Assembly (NCBI GenBank): GCA_001275005.1
Contig: JWZX01003403.1
Coordinates: 1 to 49,895, forward strand
DNA length: 49,895 nt
Direction of reading: 5' to 3'
Source: Chrysochromulina tobinii
Lineage: Eukaryota > Haptophyta > Prymnesiales > Chrysochromulinaceae
Shown: one piece after another, positions 1-9,800 of the stretch
Numbering within the stretch: position 1 is the first letter of the stretch
Layout: each line of letters starts with the position of its first letter
Made by a program: the position numbers and the translations under genes
The notes under the pieces: generated by a model
Databases searched by the model: none
What the model was told of the DNA's origin: nothing
Seen by the model: only the letters and a program-made list of their open reading frames with translations

Positions 1-126
1 TTCCCCCCTTCCCCCCTTCCCCCCTGCGGCGATCTGGGCGGCGGTTTGCCGATGTCCGAAAATTGAATTCCGCACCTTGTCAGGTTGAACCGCGTGTACA
101 GTACCAACTTCCCTGTCGACCCTGTC
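1..126. repeat. Window-edge C-rich simple repeat and short upstream region
   Basis: The first 25 bases are three near-perfect copies of an 8-mer made of two T and six C. The repeat is cut by the window edge, so its full length is unknown. The rest, up to the first ATG, has no recognisable signal and is probably the 5' flank of the gene that starts at 127. Confidence 0.6.
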
Positions 127-1857
127 ATGCCGAGCAGCATGGCCCACACCAGTCCATCATCCATCCCGCCGAAGACACAGCACGCGTGGCCCGCGGATGC
201 CGAGAACGAAGGCCAGCCCGTGCCGGCGTGGGTGAAGCGCTGGTCCTCGAAGCTGCCCGACAAGCTGCGTACCTTTGTCTCGGACGCGAAGGACGCGGCA
301 GCGTCACCCGCACCGGCTGCGCACGTGTCACCGGAGAAAGCGTACGTGCCGCCGCGCCGCGCTCCCTCCCAGTCACCGGAGAAAGCGTACGTTCCGCCGC
401 GCCGCGCTCCCTCCGATAGCTACGGGCTTCATCCAAGTGCCGGCGCCGGCTGCTCACGCGACGAGCTTGAGGCGGAGCGCGAGCGCCGGCTCGAGGCGGA
501 GCGCGAGTCGCGCCGCCTGCAGTCGGAGGTGTGGAGCCTCAAGGCGGAGGTCTCGCGGCTGCACGAGATGATGAAGCGCTTCGACGCGAGCAACCTCGAG
601 AGTCCCTCCGAGGCTGAGGCCGCCGTCGACATGTTCCTGCGGCTCGCGCGCGAGGCACACAGTGTCGGCGAGAAGATGCGGACGGCCGAATTCGAGGCGC
701 GCCGTGGCGGGCGCTACGGGCTGCCGACGGCGTCGCCCGTCGCGCCCGCCGATGGGCCCACGCCGCCGAGCTCACCTTCGAAGGCAGCCGCTCGCTACGC
801 CGCCGCCGCCGCCGCCGCCGCGGCCGCGTACGCGCCGGCGTCCGCCTCGTCCGCAGCGGACGAGGGCGCCCACCATGGCGCTCCTAACAGCAGCAGCAGC
901 GCCGAGGACGAGATCGAGATCGAGGACGAGATCGAGGAGATCTCGACCGAGACGCTCGCCAAGGCGTCCGGCGCGCCGCCCGAGGGCACGCCGGCGGGTA
1001 TGGCGACGGCCGAAGGCACCCCAGCGGCTGAAGGCGAGGAAGCGCCGATGGACGAGGAGTCGTTCCAGACGCTGCAGCGTGACTACATGGCGATGCAGTA
1101 TGACGATGTCTTCTCGAAGCTCGAGGCACGCGACGGGGACGCCTCTCTCCTTCTCGTACGTGGCGAGTGGATCAGTCAGATGACTGGAGGCGACTTCGCG
1201 CTGCCGCAGCCCGGGTGCGTGCTGCCGCCCGAGGCTCTGATCGCAGCCACCGAGCTGCGCGCGATCTTTGGCTCCGTCATCAAGGGCATCTCGGGCGGCT
1301 ACCGGCAGGTGGTACTCCCCTTCCTCACCGTCACGCACATGTGGACGGACGCGGAGCATCCGGATCCAGAGGAGGAGCTGCTCAAAGGCGTGCTCGATGT
1401 GCTGCAGGCGCGCTGGGAGGACTTTGCAGAGCGCGACGTGGGGCTCTTCCTCGAAGCGCCGCCGCACGCGCCGCCGCCGCCGCCCGACGCGCCGCTGCCA
1501 AAGCGCGACTCGTGCCTGTGGCTCATTACCTGCCGCACTCGGCAACATCTGGGCAACACCTCGAGCTCGATGACGCAGCTCGCGTCGCCCTCGGGCGAGG
1601 TGGGCGGCATGGTGGGCGCACCGTCGGCCGAAGAGATGGCCGCAGCGTACCTGGCAGCGCGGGAGATCACGGAGGCGCACGCGCAGGAGATGGCGGGCAA
1701 AGCCGTCGTGGGTGCCGACGACGAGAGCGCCGTTGCGGGCGCCGTCGGCAGGAGCCGCCTGTCGCCGCCGCCCGAAGCGCCGTCGTGGGCTCCGAGGCCG
1801 GGCAGTGCGCACTCGGGCTCCGAAGCGAGCCACGCTGGTTCCGAAGAGTCGGCTTAG
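127..1857 (+). CDS. Disordered coiled-coil protein with a partial 'SHxW..HPDP'-type algal domain
   Basis: This encodes 576 aa from the ATG at 127. The open frame continues upstream to a TTG at 85, but 127 (or 139) is the first ATG. Near the N-terminus a 45-bp tandem duplication (327-371, 372-416) encodes two copies of a KAYVPPRRAPS unit. A Glu/Arg-rich coiled coil follows (about 455-590), then an alanine run, an acidic EDEIEIEDEIEE stretch and, at residues about 335-445, LLLVRGEWISQM followed by VVLPFLTVTHMWTDAEHPDP. That last part resembles a domain I associate with haptophyte and dinoflagellate proteins (SHxW then HPDP, normally followed by an FxDxxSLxQ-like strand). Here the expected continuation is replaced by a proline run and unrelated sequence. 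The C-terminus is low complexity. Function is unknown. Existence of the gene is likely; the domain assignment is tentative. Confidence 0.6.
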   Translation: MPSSMAHTSPSSIPPKTQHAWPADAENEGQPVPAWVKRWSSKLPDKLRTFVSDAKDAAASPAPAAHVSPEKAYVPPRRAPSQSPEKAYVPPRRAPSDSYGLHPSAGAGCSRDELEAERERRLEAERESRRLQSEVWSLKAEVSRLHEMMKRFDASNLESPSEAEAAVDMFLRLAREAHSVGEKMRTAEFEARRGGRYGLPTASPVAPADGPTPPSSPSKAAARYAAAAAAAAAAYAPASASSAADEGAHHGAPNSSSSAEDEIEIEDEIEEISTETLAKASGAPPEGTPAGMATAEGTPAAEGEEAPMDEESFQTLQRDYMAMQYDDVFSKLEARDGDASLLLVRGEWISQMTGGDFALPQPGCVLPPEALIAATELRAIFGSVIKGISGGYRQVVLPFLTVTHMWTDAEHPDPEEELLKGVLDVLQARWEDFAERDVGLFLEAPPHAPPPPPDAPLPKRDSCLWLITCRTRQHLGNTSSSMTQLASPSGEVGGMVGAPSAEEMAAAYLAAREITEAHAQEMAGKAVVGADDESAVAGAVGRSRLSPPPEAPSWAPRPGSAHSGSEASHAGSEESA

Positions 1858-2806
1858 GCGAGGCCGCGCCGCTTCCGTCCATCCGTCTACGCTGGGCGCC
1901 GTGATGGGCCCCGCGCGCATGGGCCGTTTCATCATCATCGTCGTAGTACGCGGAGAGGTAGATGGGCGTCATCATCCAGTGGGGCAACACGCCAGTGCGT
2001 TGAAGAGCGTGCCGCTGCGATATCCAGCATGAGGGGGAGTAGCGGCATTGATGTGAGCACGCGCGATGTGTCGTTGTCGTTGGTGTGCGGTCTTGGAGGG
2101 CGTTCTGTCGGACGGCTCTTCAGTCGCTGCAGAGGCGTTGTGGCTGCTGCAGATGGAGAGCTGTGCAGACAGGCGCACAAGCTGTGCGTGGTCGTCATGT
2201 CCGACTTGTCAGTATGTAACGTGCACGCGGCACGCGTGTGTGCGAGCGGTTGTTCGCCCGTGCGGTGCGCAGTGCTTGGGTGGCGCTCCGCGGGTTGTCG
2301 GTTGAGGGGGGCTACGGCCCTACGCTACCGTCGGCCGCGTACTCGCGTGATGCATCGGTCGCATGTCGCGCCCGGCCGAGATTTCCGAGTGTATCGTTCT
2401 GACAGGTTCGCACTTCGAATTATTGCCGAAATACAGGAGAATAAGAGATTGTCCCTGTGGTGTGGCGTGTGCTGCGTTCGAGTGCGTTCGAGTGCGCCCA
2501 CGGTCGCCGCGGCCGCCGTCTCGAAGAGCTTGCCGAGGAGTAGGAAGGCCGGCTCGATCGAGCGGACGAGAGCGTGCTGAGACCTGATCCATCTTCCATG
2601 CGCATCTCCGCGCCGTACCGCACGGGGCACGGCATCCCGATCCCCCCTGGAGACACCTCATGCATGCCCCTCGAACCCGAAGCCGAAGAACACAGCGTGC
2701 GCCACAGCCCATACATGCACACAGGCAAGTAGCACACGCACATTCGTTGAAGATTGACACGTGTCGTGTGTCGTGTACTCTTATCACCCGCACGATTCGG
2801 TTCACT
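1858..2806. other. Intergenic region between convergent genes
   Basis: These 949 bp lie between the ends of two convergent genes. The open frames here (for example 2029-2580 on + and 2320-2982 on -) have compositions typical of chance translation (Cys, Arg and Ser mixtures without domains). I see no RNA gene, long repeat or promoter signature. Confidence 0.5.
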
Positions 2807-3709
2807 TTAAGGCCGTAGGAGTGGAGCGGATCGCGGATGGCTCCACGGCAATGTGATGCCCGACTTTGCAATCGTCTTCGCCTCATGCGTTCCTCCCCAC
2901 GTGTCCATCTGGTGGCACCAAAGGTCATCCGGCGTAGACTCGCCTTTGATACGCATGGGCGGAGCCGTTGATGGACGTACACGTAGCTTAGCGTACTCGG
3001 TCCTCGGGCCCATCCTCGGTGAATGCGAGGCTGCTGAGGCTGGGCGCGTCGGCCCTCTATAGCTCGAGTAGATTTGTCCTGAAGGCGTCATGCCTCCGTC
3101 TGTATTTCTAAAATCGATCTTGCCTCTGCGGCGCAGTTGCGGTCCGAGCGGCTCGTATCGGCTTCGGCTCTCGGTGTGCGGCGTGGGTGGCGGCGAGAAG
3201 GAGCCAAACCGAGAATCCCGTCTTGGCGACGGACTCGCGGGCATGTTCCACGGAGTTCCTTGCACCACGCGGATGTGCGGGTTCCTATGGTGGCTCTCTC
3301 CACTACGCGGGACCGTGACTCCATCATAGTGGAAGGAACCAGCATGAATGTAGAACTTTGATGTCGTCGCGCACTCCATGTTGACGGTAAAATGTTGACC
3401 CTTGGGCAGGACCCTAGGGCTAGTGCCGCGATATAAGTCGATGTGGCGTCTTACTGCACCCGACTCATACCTGCTGTCGCGGTACTGTATTTCGATGCTG
3501 CGCGGCGAGGAAGCTTCATGCGACCAACAGGGCGATCTGGGTTTCGACGGTGAGCCAAAGGTCGTGTTCATGGGATCATGTGCGGCCTGCTCACTGCCAG
3601 TCACGTCAGTGAAGAGTCGGCGCACGGGGTGTTCCGGCGGAGGCACGGCGGGCTCGGCGACGGTCTTTAGCTCGGCTGGCTCGGCCGGCGGCTCCACATC
3701 CGCCCCCAT
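2807..3709 (-). CDS. Unrecognised Pro/Ser/Arg-rich protein
   Basis: This encodes 300 aa if translation starts at the ATG at 3709, just after a run without close ATGs. The open frame extends upstream to 4387, but there it overlaps the next minus-strand gene, so I start it downstream of that gene's stop at 3975. The protein is rich in Pro, Ser and Arg with scattered short motifs (RRHIDLYRGTSPRVL, SFSPPPTPH, PTRPASAASHSPRM, STAPPMRIKGE). The pattern is reminiscent of poorly conserved axonemal or microtubule-associated proteins, and an axonemal dynein gene lies nearby, but I do not recognise a family. There are no transmembrane segments or signal peptide. Codon use and composition look coding, in contrast with the flanking 1858-2806 region. 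Confidence 0.5.
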   Translation of the reverse strand: MGADVEPPAEPAELKTVAEPAVPPPEHPVRRLFTDVTGSEQAAHDPMNTTFGSPSKPRSPCWSHEASSPRSIEIQYRDSRYESGAVRRHIDLYRGTSPRVLPKGQHFTVNMECATTSKFYIHAGSFHYDGVTVPRSGESHHRNPHIRVVQGTPWNMPASPSPRRDSRFGSFSPPPTPHTESRSRYEPLGPQLRRRGKIDFRNTDGGMTPSGQIYSSYRGPTRPASAASHSPRMGPRTEYAKLRVRPSTAPPMRIKGESTPDDLWCHQMDTWGGTHEAKTIAKSGITLPWSHPRSAPLLRP

Positions 3710-3974
3710 GCCCGCCTGGAATCGGGTTCGTTCACGTACGTCGGGCTCTCGATCCAGTGTTCGCGGTGCAGCCTTACCGCGTCGAAACTGCACAAAAAGA
3801 GGCAAGTTTTGGCGAAGTTTACGTTTTGTGAAACGAACCGTCGCAGATTCTGAAGGAACATGTAAGATGCAACCGCACTTCCCCGTGCTTCCCCTAACCA
3901 AGAGTTGTAAACTCACAAGACCATCAGGCTCAGTTTTCAGACCGCGGTGCGCGGAGGTCCACGCCCGCGATGTT

Positions 3975-5651
3975 CTAGCGCGGCCTGCCCTCCCCCGGCT
4001 CGGGGAGCGGCGTGTCCCACCAGCTCTCGGACGAGGCGCGGACGGCATGGCCCGCGGCGCTGTTCTCGAGCCCGGCCATGAGCTGCAGGACAGGATCACG
4101 ATCGAGCTCGAGGGAGCTCGTTGGCTGTGGAATGCCGCTCCCCACAGCAGCGCCGCCCCCCTCGCTCGTGACCGCCCGGTGGGGCTTCGAGTCGGAGTAG
4201 TCACCCACCCAATCGGCATGCGAGCGGCGCGCTGCAGGGGGCGGGCGCGGGCGCAGTGACGCGCGCAGTGCGGCGGAGGAGCGTGGCGGCGGAGGTGCAT
4301 TGGCAGCCGCCTGTGCCGCACGTAGCTCCTCCGCTCGGGTCGGCAGCGCGGTGGCGGAGGAGGCCGGTGACGGTTTGCGTAGCTCACTCACGTCCACCTC
4401 CCACGCCGTCGCGGGCGCGCGCCTGGCCGCCCTCCCACTCGCCGCCGCCAAGCTGGGCTCGCCGATGCGGCCGGTAGGAGGCCTCGCCGCAGCAGATTGC
4501 GTGCGTACTTGCAGCGATGGACTGATTGGCGTCGCGCATGCTGCCGCCGCTTCCGCCGCTGCCACATCTCCCCACGCCGCCTCCACATCCACCGCCTCAG
4601 CCTCCGCCGCCTCCGCCGTTTCGGCCGCCGCCTCCTCCGCTGGCGCCCCGCGCACTGGCCAGCCGCCACGGGCGGCGGTAGCGGAGGAGCCACCATGGTT
4701 CGCCACCGGCGGCGGTAGCGTCACTGCCGCTTCGTCCTCCAACGCCGTCAGTGGCTCCTCGCGAGCATCATGCAGACCAAAGCGCGCGGCAGCGGCGGAG
4801 GACAAGGCGCGCTCGTATGGCGGCGGCGCCTCCTCGTGCACGTCGAAGCCGCGTGCCGGCCCCGCGCCCGTCGCGCTGTTCACAAAATGGCCGCCGAGCG
4901 TCGTGCTTAGGAACCTCTGGGCTATGGCAAGCGCCGCTGCCGCCTCCTTCTCGGCGGCACTCGGCTTAGCGCTCGGCCCGACCGCGGGATGCCATCGACC
5001 CAACTCGGCGGCGCGTGGTGGCGGGACCGTCGCGATCGGCGCCTCGTCCGGGTGCGCGCCTGCCACCACCGCTTCGAGCCGCCGGCGCCGCGCCGACGCG
5101 AGCTGGTTGCGGTAGGCCACGTCGCGGCGCAACCGCTCACCCACGCGCGAGGTGGCGGGCGCGGCGATGGGCTTCGTGCGCCGCATGCACGCCATCAGCG
5201 GCGAGTGCACGGTCGGCAAGCGGCCCGACGGCGTCTGCGTGGTCGCGGTCGCCATCGCCGGGGCTGGCGGCGGCGGCGGCGGCGGCTCAGGTTGCCAGAC
5301 TGGCGATGGCGCTGGCGGTGCCGGAGCATAAGGGAGATCGACGACGTACGCCGGAGGGCCCGGTGGGGTAGGAAGGGTAGGAGCGCCGGTGGCGGGCTTA
5401 GGACTCTCGGTCCACCACGCTGGGTAGCGCGCAGGCCACGTAGAGGCTGGGGGCGCCGGCTCGAGTGGCACGTCGGCGACAACGACGCCTGGAGAGAGCA
5501 GGTCGCGCGTGCGCCGAGCCTGCAGCGGGTGGTGGTGGCTATCGGTTCCACCTTCTTGCGCAGGCCAGCCGTCGTACAGCAGGTAGCCTGCCCGCCACGC
5601 CGAGGAGGGCTTGGCCAGGGGCGGCTGAGCGGCCGCTGGCATTGACAACAT
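3975..5651 (-). CDS. Unrecognised Pro/Ala-rich protein, 558 aa
   Basis: The ATG at 5651 opens a 558-aa frame; a second in-frame ATG lies three codons later. The N-terminal third is proline-rich with several AWW, YPAWW and VWQPEPPPPPPPAPA stretches. The centre has a basic helical patch (RVGERLRRDVAYRNQLASARRRRLEAVV). It is followed by an Ala/Glu-rich low-complexity stretch of about 60 residues and an Arg/Pro-rich C-terminus ending in PGEGRPR. No enzymatic motif, signal peptide or membrane segment is visible. It is divergent from the SKP1-like gene at 5819 with a 167-bp shared upstream region. The large uninterrupted frame supports a real gene, but the function is unknown and high GC inflates open frames. 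Confidence 0.5.
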   Translation of the reverse strand: MLSMPAAAQPPLAKPSSAWRAGYLLYDGWPAQEGGTDSHHHPLQARRTRDLLSPGVVVADVPLEPAPPASTWPARYPAWWTESPKPATGAPTLPTPPGPPAYVVDLPYAPAPPAPSPVWQPEPPPPPPPAPAMATATTQTPSGRLPTVHSPLMACMRRTKPIAAPATSRVGERLRRDVAYRNQLASARRRRLEAVVAGAHPDEAPIATVPPPRAAELGRWHPAVGPSAKPSAAEKEAAAALAIAQRFLSTTLGGHFVNSATGAGPARGFDVHEEAPPPYERALSSAAAARFGLHDAREEPLTALEDEAAVTLPPPVANHGGSSATAARGGWPVRGAPAEEAAAETAEAAEAEAVDVEAAWGDVAAAEAAAACATPISPSLQVRTQSAAARPPTGRIGEPSLAAASGRAARRAPATAWEVDVSELRKPSPASSATALPTRAEELRAAQAAANAPPPPRSSAALRASLRPRPPPAARRSHADWVGDYSDSKPHRAVTSEGGGAAVGSGIPQPTSSLELDRDPVLQLMAGLENSAAGHAVRASSESWWDTPLPEPGEGRPR

Positions 5652-5818
5652 CCCGATCAGAACATGCGATTTCCCGCGCGCCTCCGCTAAGAGGAGACTT
5701 TTTCCAGGAGTGTACTGTACCCTTTGAAAAGAACCAACTCACAGAATCAAATTGGGTGCGGCAGAGTTTTGAGTGACATGTAACAGCCAATTAACAAGAG
5801 CCTACAAGTATCGTCACG
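5652..5818. promoter_or_regulatory. Divergent promoter region between 5651(-) and 5819(+)
   Basis: This 167-bp, comparatively AT-rich gap separates two divergently transcribed genes, so it must carry both promoters. No TATA box at a convincing distance and no copy of the shared 28-bp element described elsewhere in this window is present. Confidence 0.45.
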
Positions 5819-6604
5819 ATGTGCGGCCTCTGCCGCCACGAGGGATTGCCGAGCAAACGCCGCTCGGATGCTTTCACAGCTCCGTGTACAAGCGCGGCGG
5901 CGCTGCCAGTGGCCGTTCTCGTGGCATCCGACGGCAGCCGCTACGATGCACCGCGGCACACGCTTTCAAGCTGTGCAACGGTCGCAGCAGCTGTCAAGGC
6001 AGCGGCGGTCAAAGAGGTGCTGCCGAGCATTACGTTGCCAGGTGTGACCGCGTGCGCTCTATGCACTGCGCTACGATTCTGCCAGCGCGTGCACAATGTC
6101 GGCAACCGCGCTGCATCGGTCCGCCTCGCGTGGAGCAAGGGCTTCCTACCGAATCTGACGAGCATGCAGCTCTTCGAGCTCGTACGAGCGGCGCGGGCGC
6201 TCGACGCGACTCCGTTGCGTCGGCTCGCGTGCTCTGCAGCGGCCGACTTGCTTCGGAACCATTACCTTGGCGACGAAAGCAGCGAGGGCTGCAACGAGCC
6301 GCCGCCAACGCTGCCGGCCGATGCGGCAGCCGCACTAGGCGGCATCGAGGCACTCACCGAGGTGCTCGCACTGGTCGCGGGTGGTGCGGAGATAGACGCG
6401 GGCGGGCGGTGTGAAGCTGCCAATGACGGCCGTTGCCAAAGCACCAGGAGCGCAGACGGTTGGCTGCAGGCGGCCGAGGCTCTGGACGATTCTGAGTGGC
6501 GCGAGGCTGCCGCGCGCGTGCGTTGCCTAGGGCTCGGAAGTACTCTCACTCTGCTCTCTGGGACTGGTCCTCGGAGAGCTTCCACGGGTCAGTCCAGCAA
6601 GTAG
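5819..6604 (+). CDS. Divergent SKP1-like BTB/POZ protein
   Basis: This encodes 261 aa. Residues about 31-90 have the layout of an SKP1 POZ fold (VAVLVASDGSRYDAPRHTL, then ITLPGVTACALCTALRFC). Residues about 110-147 (FLPNLTSMQLFELVRAARALDATPLRRLACSAAADLL) match the helical SKP1 dimerisation segment that follows it. Canonical SKP1 is about 160 aa and bridges cullin-1 and F-box proteins in SCF ubiquitin ligases. This protein is 100 residues longer, and its C-terminal part lacks the usual F-box-binding tail, so an SCF role is inference only. It converges on the dynein gene, with 229 bp between the stops. An elongin-C-like role or a plain BTB protein are alternatives. Confidence 0.6.
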   Translation: MCGLCRHEGLPSKRRSDAFTAPCTSAAALPVAVLVASDGSRYDAPRHTLSSCATVAAAVKAAAVKEVLPSITLPGVTACALCTALRFCQRVHNVGNRAASVRLAWSKGFLPNLTSMQLFELVRAARALDATPLRRLACSAAADLLRNHYLGDESSEGCNEPPPTLPADAAAALGGIEALTEVLALVAGGAEIDAGGRCEAANDGRCQSTRSADGWLQAAEALDDSEWREAAARVRCLGLGSTLTLLSGTGPRRASTGQSSK

Positions 6605-6833
6605 CGATTGAATCGATACACTCTCAGTTCGTGTGCTGCTGCTTGTGGTTTACGAGAGGTCTGTTTTGGTACGCGGAAGCTTCTCCATCAGAATAGAACG
6701 ACACTACACACCCTTCCCGCAGCGCACCTCGAGTCCTGACTGTGTTACCCGACTGTGAGCCTCGTCGCTCCACCCGACGCCTCGCGCCTGAACCGCTACC
6801 ACGCAACGCCCCTGAATGAGCACCCTGCTGAGC

Positions 6834-9800
6834 CTACGTGGTCTCGACGTCCATGATGAGCGCAACGCCCGCGAGAATCCACTTGTTCACGCTCTGCTTC
6901 GTCTTCAATCCGGCCGTGAAGATGTAACCACCCGTAGGCTTGCCATCGACAGGGTTGCGCGTGAGCGTCTTGTATGAGGGGCACTCGTACACGTCACGCT
7001 GGCCCTTGTCCGCGAGCGCCGCCTTCATGAGCACGACAGGCATCGGGCAGTAGAGCAGCTTGAGGATTGAGTCGTCCATCATGCCCGTCGCCACGTCCCA
7101 GCGCGCGCCCTCGAGGAAGAAGCCGTTTACATACGCGCCGTCGCGAGTGGCTCCCTCAATCTCGTCGGGGTTCATCTTCTTGGTCACGTCGCACACGGTC
7201 GTCATGCGGTCGAGCGGCAGCTCGTTCTTGCGCGCGAGCACTTGCATCACCGCGGTGAGGAAGGCCTGCGGGTTGAAGAGGCCCGCAATCCACGTCACCT
7301 TGGGCGTCGCCAGGTCGGCCGTCCACGCCTCAAGCTGGCGCTGGCGCTGGAGCATGTCAAGCAACCACGAGGCGAGGCCGCGCATCGACGGGTACGCGAC
7401 CTTAGCCCAGGAGGCGGGCACCTTGTTGTCGTACAGGGAGTTCATGAGCGCCTCCATCGACTCCGTCATGCCAAGGTCACCCTTGAGCCCGAGGTCGAGC
7501 TCAACGAGCGAGCGCTTCACCTCGAAGAGCAGCCGGTTCATGCGCTCGCACTCCTGCAGGAAGACGGAGGTGTACGGCGTGCGCTCGTCGGGCGGCGTGC
7601 GCTCGTCGAGCTCGGCTAGCGGGAAGAGCTCCGGCATGCGCTCCATGATGTCGTCCAGGATTCGCTTGACCTTCTCCTGCAACGTCATGCCACCCGCGCC
7701 GCCACCGCCGCGCGGCGCGAGCTCGCCGCAATTCTTGAAGAGAGCGAGCGACTGCGCCGTCATGAAGTTGATCTCGGCGTTCGGGTGCAGCCCGTAGCAC
7801 ATGGGCCCCTCGTTGATGAGGTTCTCGTCGATGTACTCGACAAACTGCTTGTGCGAGCCGGTGGGCGGCGGCACCTCAAACTTAGGGTAGAGCTGATAGC
7901 CGTCGAGCAGCGCATCGGTCATGTACACCGAGAGGTACGAGGCGCACAGCCGACGGTCGAGGTCGTCGGTGATGTGGCCTCCATACATGACCTCGCCAAA
8001 GATGTACTGCAAGTCGGCCCACGGCACCTTGGGCGCGTCGTTGAGGAAGTTGGTCGCGACGATGATGCACGCGCTCAGGTCGCCCGGCGCGAAGGGGTAC
8101 GGCCGCTGCCAGCCGATGGCGCCGAACTGGCGGCGCTCGCACACAATCGAATGGAAGAAGCCGAGTGCAAAGATGATCGCCTTGAGCTCGGACTGCTTCG
8201 GGCAAGCCTCCCACACGGTGTCGTTGAAGGTGTTGAAGGCGCGGATCATGTTGGGGCGCAACCCACTGGGCGGCTCGTTCGTGAGCTTGATCGAGTTTTG
8301 CAGGATCTGCACGGGGATCACATTCTGCGGCAGCGAGGAGAGGAAGACGCGGAAGCCGGGGTTGGCGCCTTCGATGAGCGCCTCGAGCTTCTTCTCGAGC
8401 TTGGGCAGCCAACGGGCGACGAGCTCGACATTCTGCAGCATCACCCAGCCGCCGGACACCTGCATGCGATCGAGCGCCTTCTCGGCGACGGGCTCCTGGC
8501 CCTGGCCGAGCGAGACGCTGAAGAAGAGCCCGTTGGCCTCCGTCTTGTCCGCCGGCCCGCCAATTTGGCGCACCGCGAGCAGCGGGTCGACGCCAGGCGA
8601 GAGCAGGAAGAAAACGGGCGTCGCGGGCGACGTGTCCTCGAATGACGAGGGCAGGTCGAAGGGGATGGCGTTGTAGTACTCGACGCCCATCTCATCGCGC
8701 ACCCAGTACTTCATCGCGAGCACCATCCGGTCCGGCCGGAGCGCGCGCATCACGAGCAGCCGCTGGAAGCCGCTCACCCGGTTGAACTCGCCCGGCAGCT
8801 TCTCATTCTCAGGTTGCTCATTATCGAAAAACTCCTTCCAGCGCTTGTTCGAGCCCTCCAAATCGGCCGGCAGGGAACTGAAGACTTCGGGCAGGTTCTC
8901 GGCTAGCGCCTGCACGGTCGCCCAGCACTGCTCGGGCAGCCACTGCAGCGCCTCGGAGCGCTCGGCACCGTCCATCACACGCGGCGCCTTAATCAAAAAG
9001 TCCTGCTCGTCGACGGGCAGCTCGCCACGCCGGTTCATGATCCGCGTGCACAGCTGCGACGAGAAGAGGATCCGATCCCTCTCGAAGAGACCGCGCGTCA
9101 CGTACGCAAATATGACGAAGGAGATGGTTGCCATCAGGTTCTTGAAGCGGTCATCAATGTCGTTCGACTTCTTCGTCTTCGAGATCGCCTTGAGGAACAT
9201 GTAGTTGAACGTATCGAGTGAGAATTGGTACATGTGCGAGATGACAAAGAGCTGGTTGACGAGGAAGAACATGAGCGCACCGCGCTCGCCAAGTGGGCGG
9301 TAGATCTCTCGCGCCTTGGCGATGATCACCTCCGTCTCCTTGGCAATGGCCACCTTGGCGGTAATCTCCTGCGAGGTCTCCTTGGCCGCCTCGAGTGACT
9401 CGATGAGCGCTTCGTTCTCGGTGATGTCGCCCTCAGCGTTCGCGAGCATCTCGAGCAAGCCGTCCTCGAGCGCTTTGAGACGGATGGTGAAGTCGTTCTG
9501 CTGCGCCACGAGGGCCGCGCGCTGCTCCTCGAGATCGGGCCGCTCGCACTTGACCACCTTTGCAAGCAGCTGCTCCTCGAGGCCACGCTCAGTCACAGTG
9601 AAGTTGATGATCGTGCACTGCGCCTGCACCTCGGGGATGTAGTGCGGGTTGGGCAGCTTGCTCTGCAGGTAGAGCCGGAAGAGGGGTCCCCCAAGTGGCA
9701 TGCCCGTCTCGGGGTCGGGGTTGCAGCGCATGTCCACCTCCTTATCGCCGAGCTTGAGGATGAGCTTGCGCCCCTTGGCGATGGTCGCGCGTGCGAGCAC

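Noticed and set aside
1-25. Telomeric repeat at the window start
   Set aside because: Three copies of a TTCCCCCC-like 8-mer at a cut edge are not enough; known algal telomeres are TTAGGG or TTTAGGG type, and the repeat ends abruptly.
772-1938. 388-codon open frame on the minus strand opposite the first gene
   Set aside because: Arg-rich chance translation of GC-rich coding sequence; no domain, and the + frame has clear coiled-coil and domain features.
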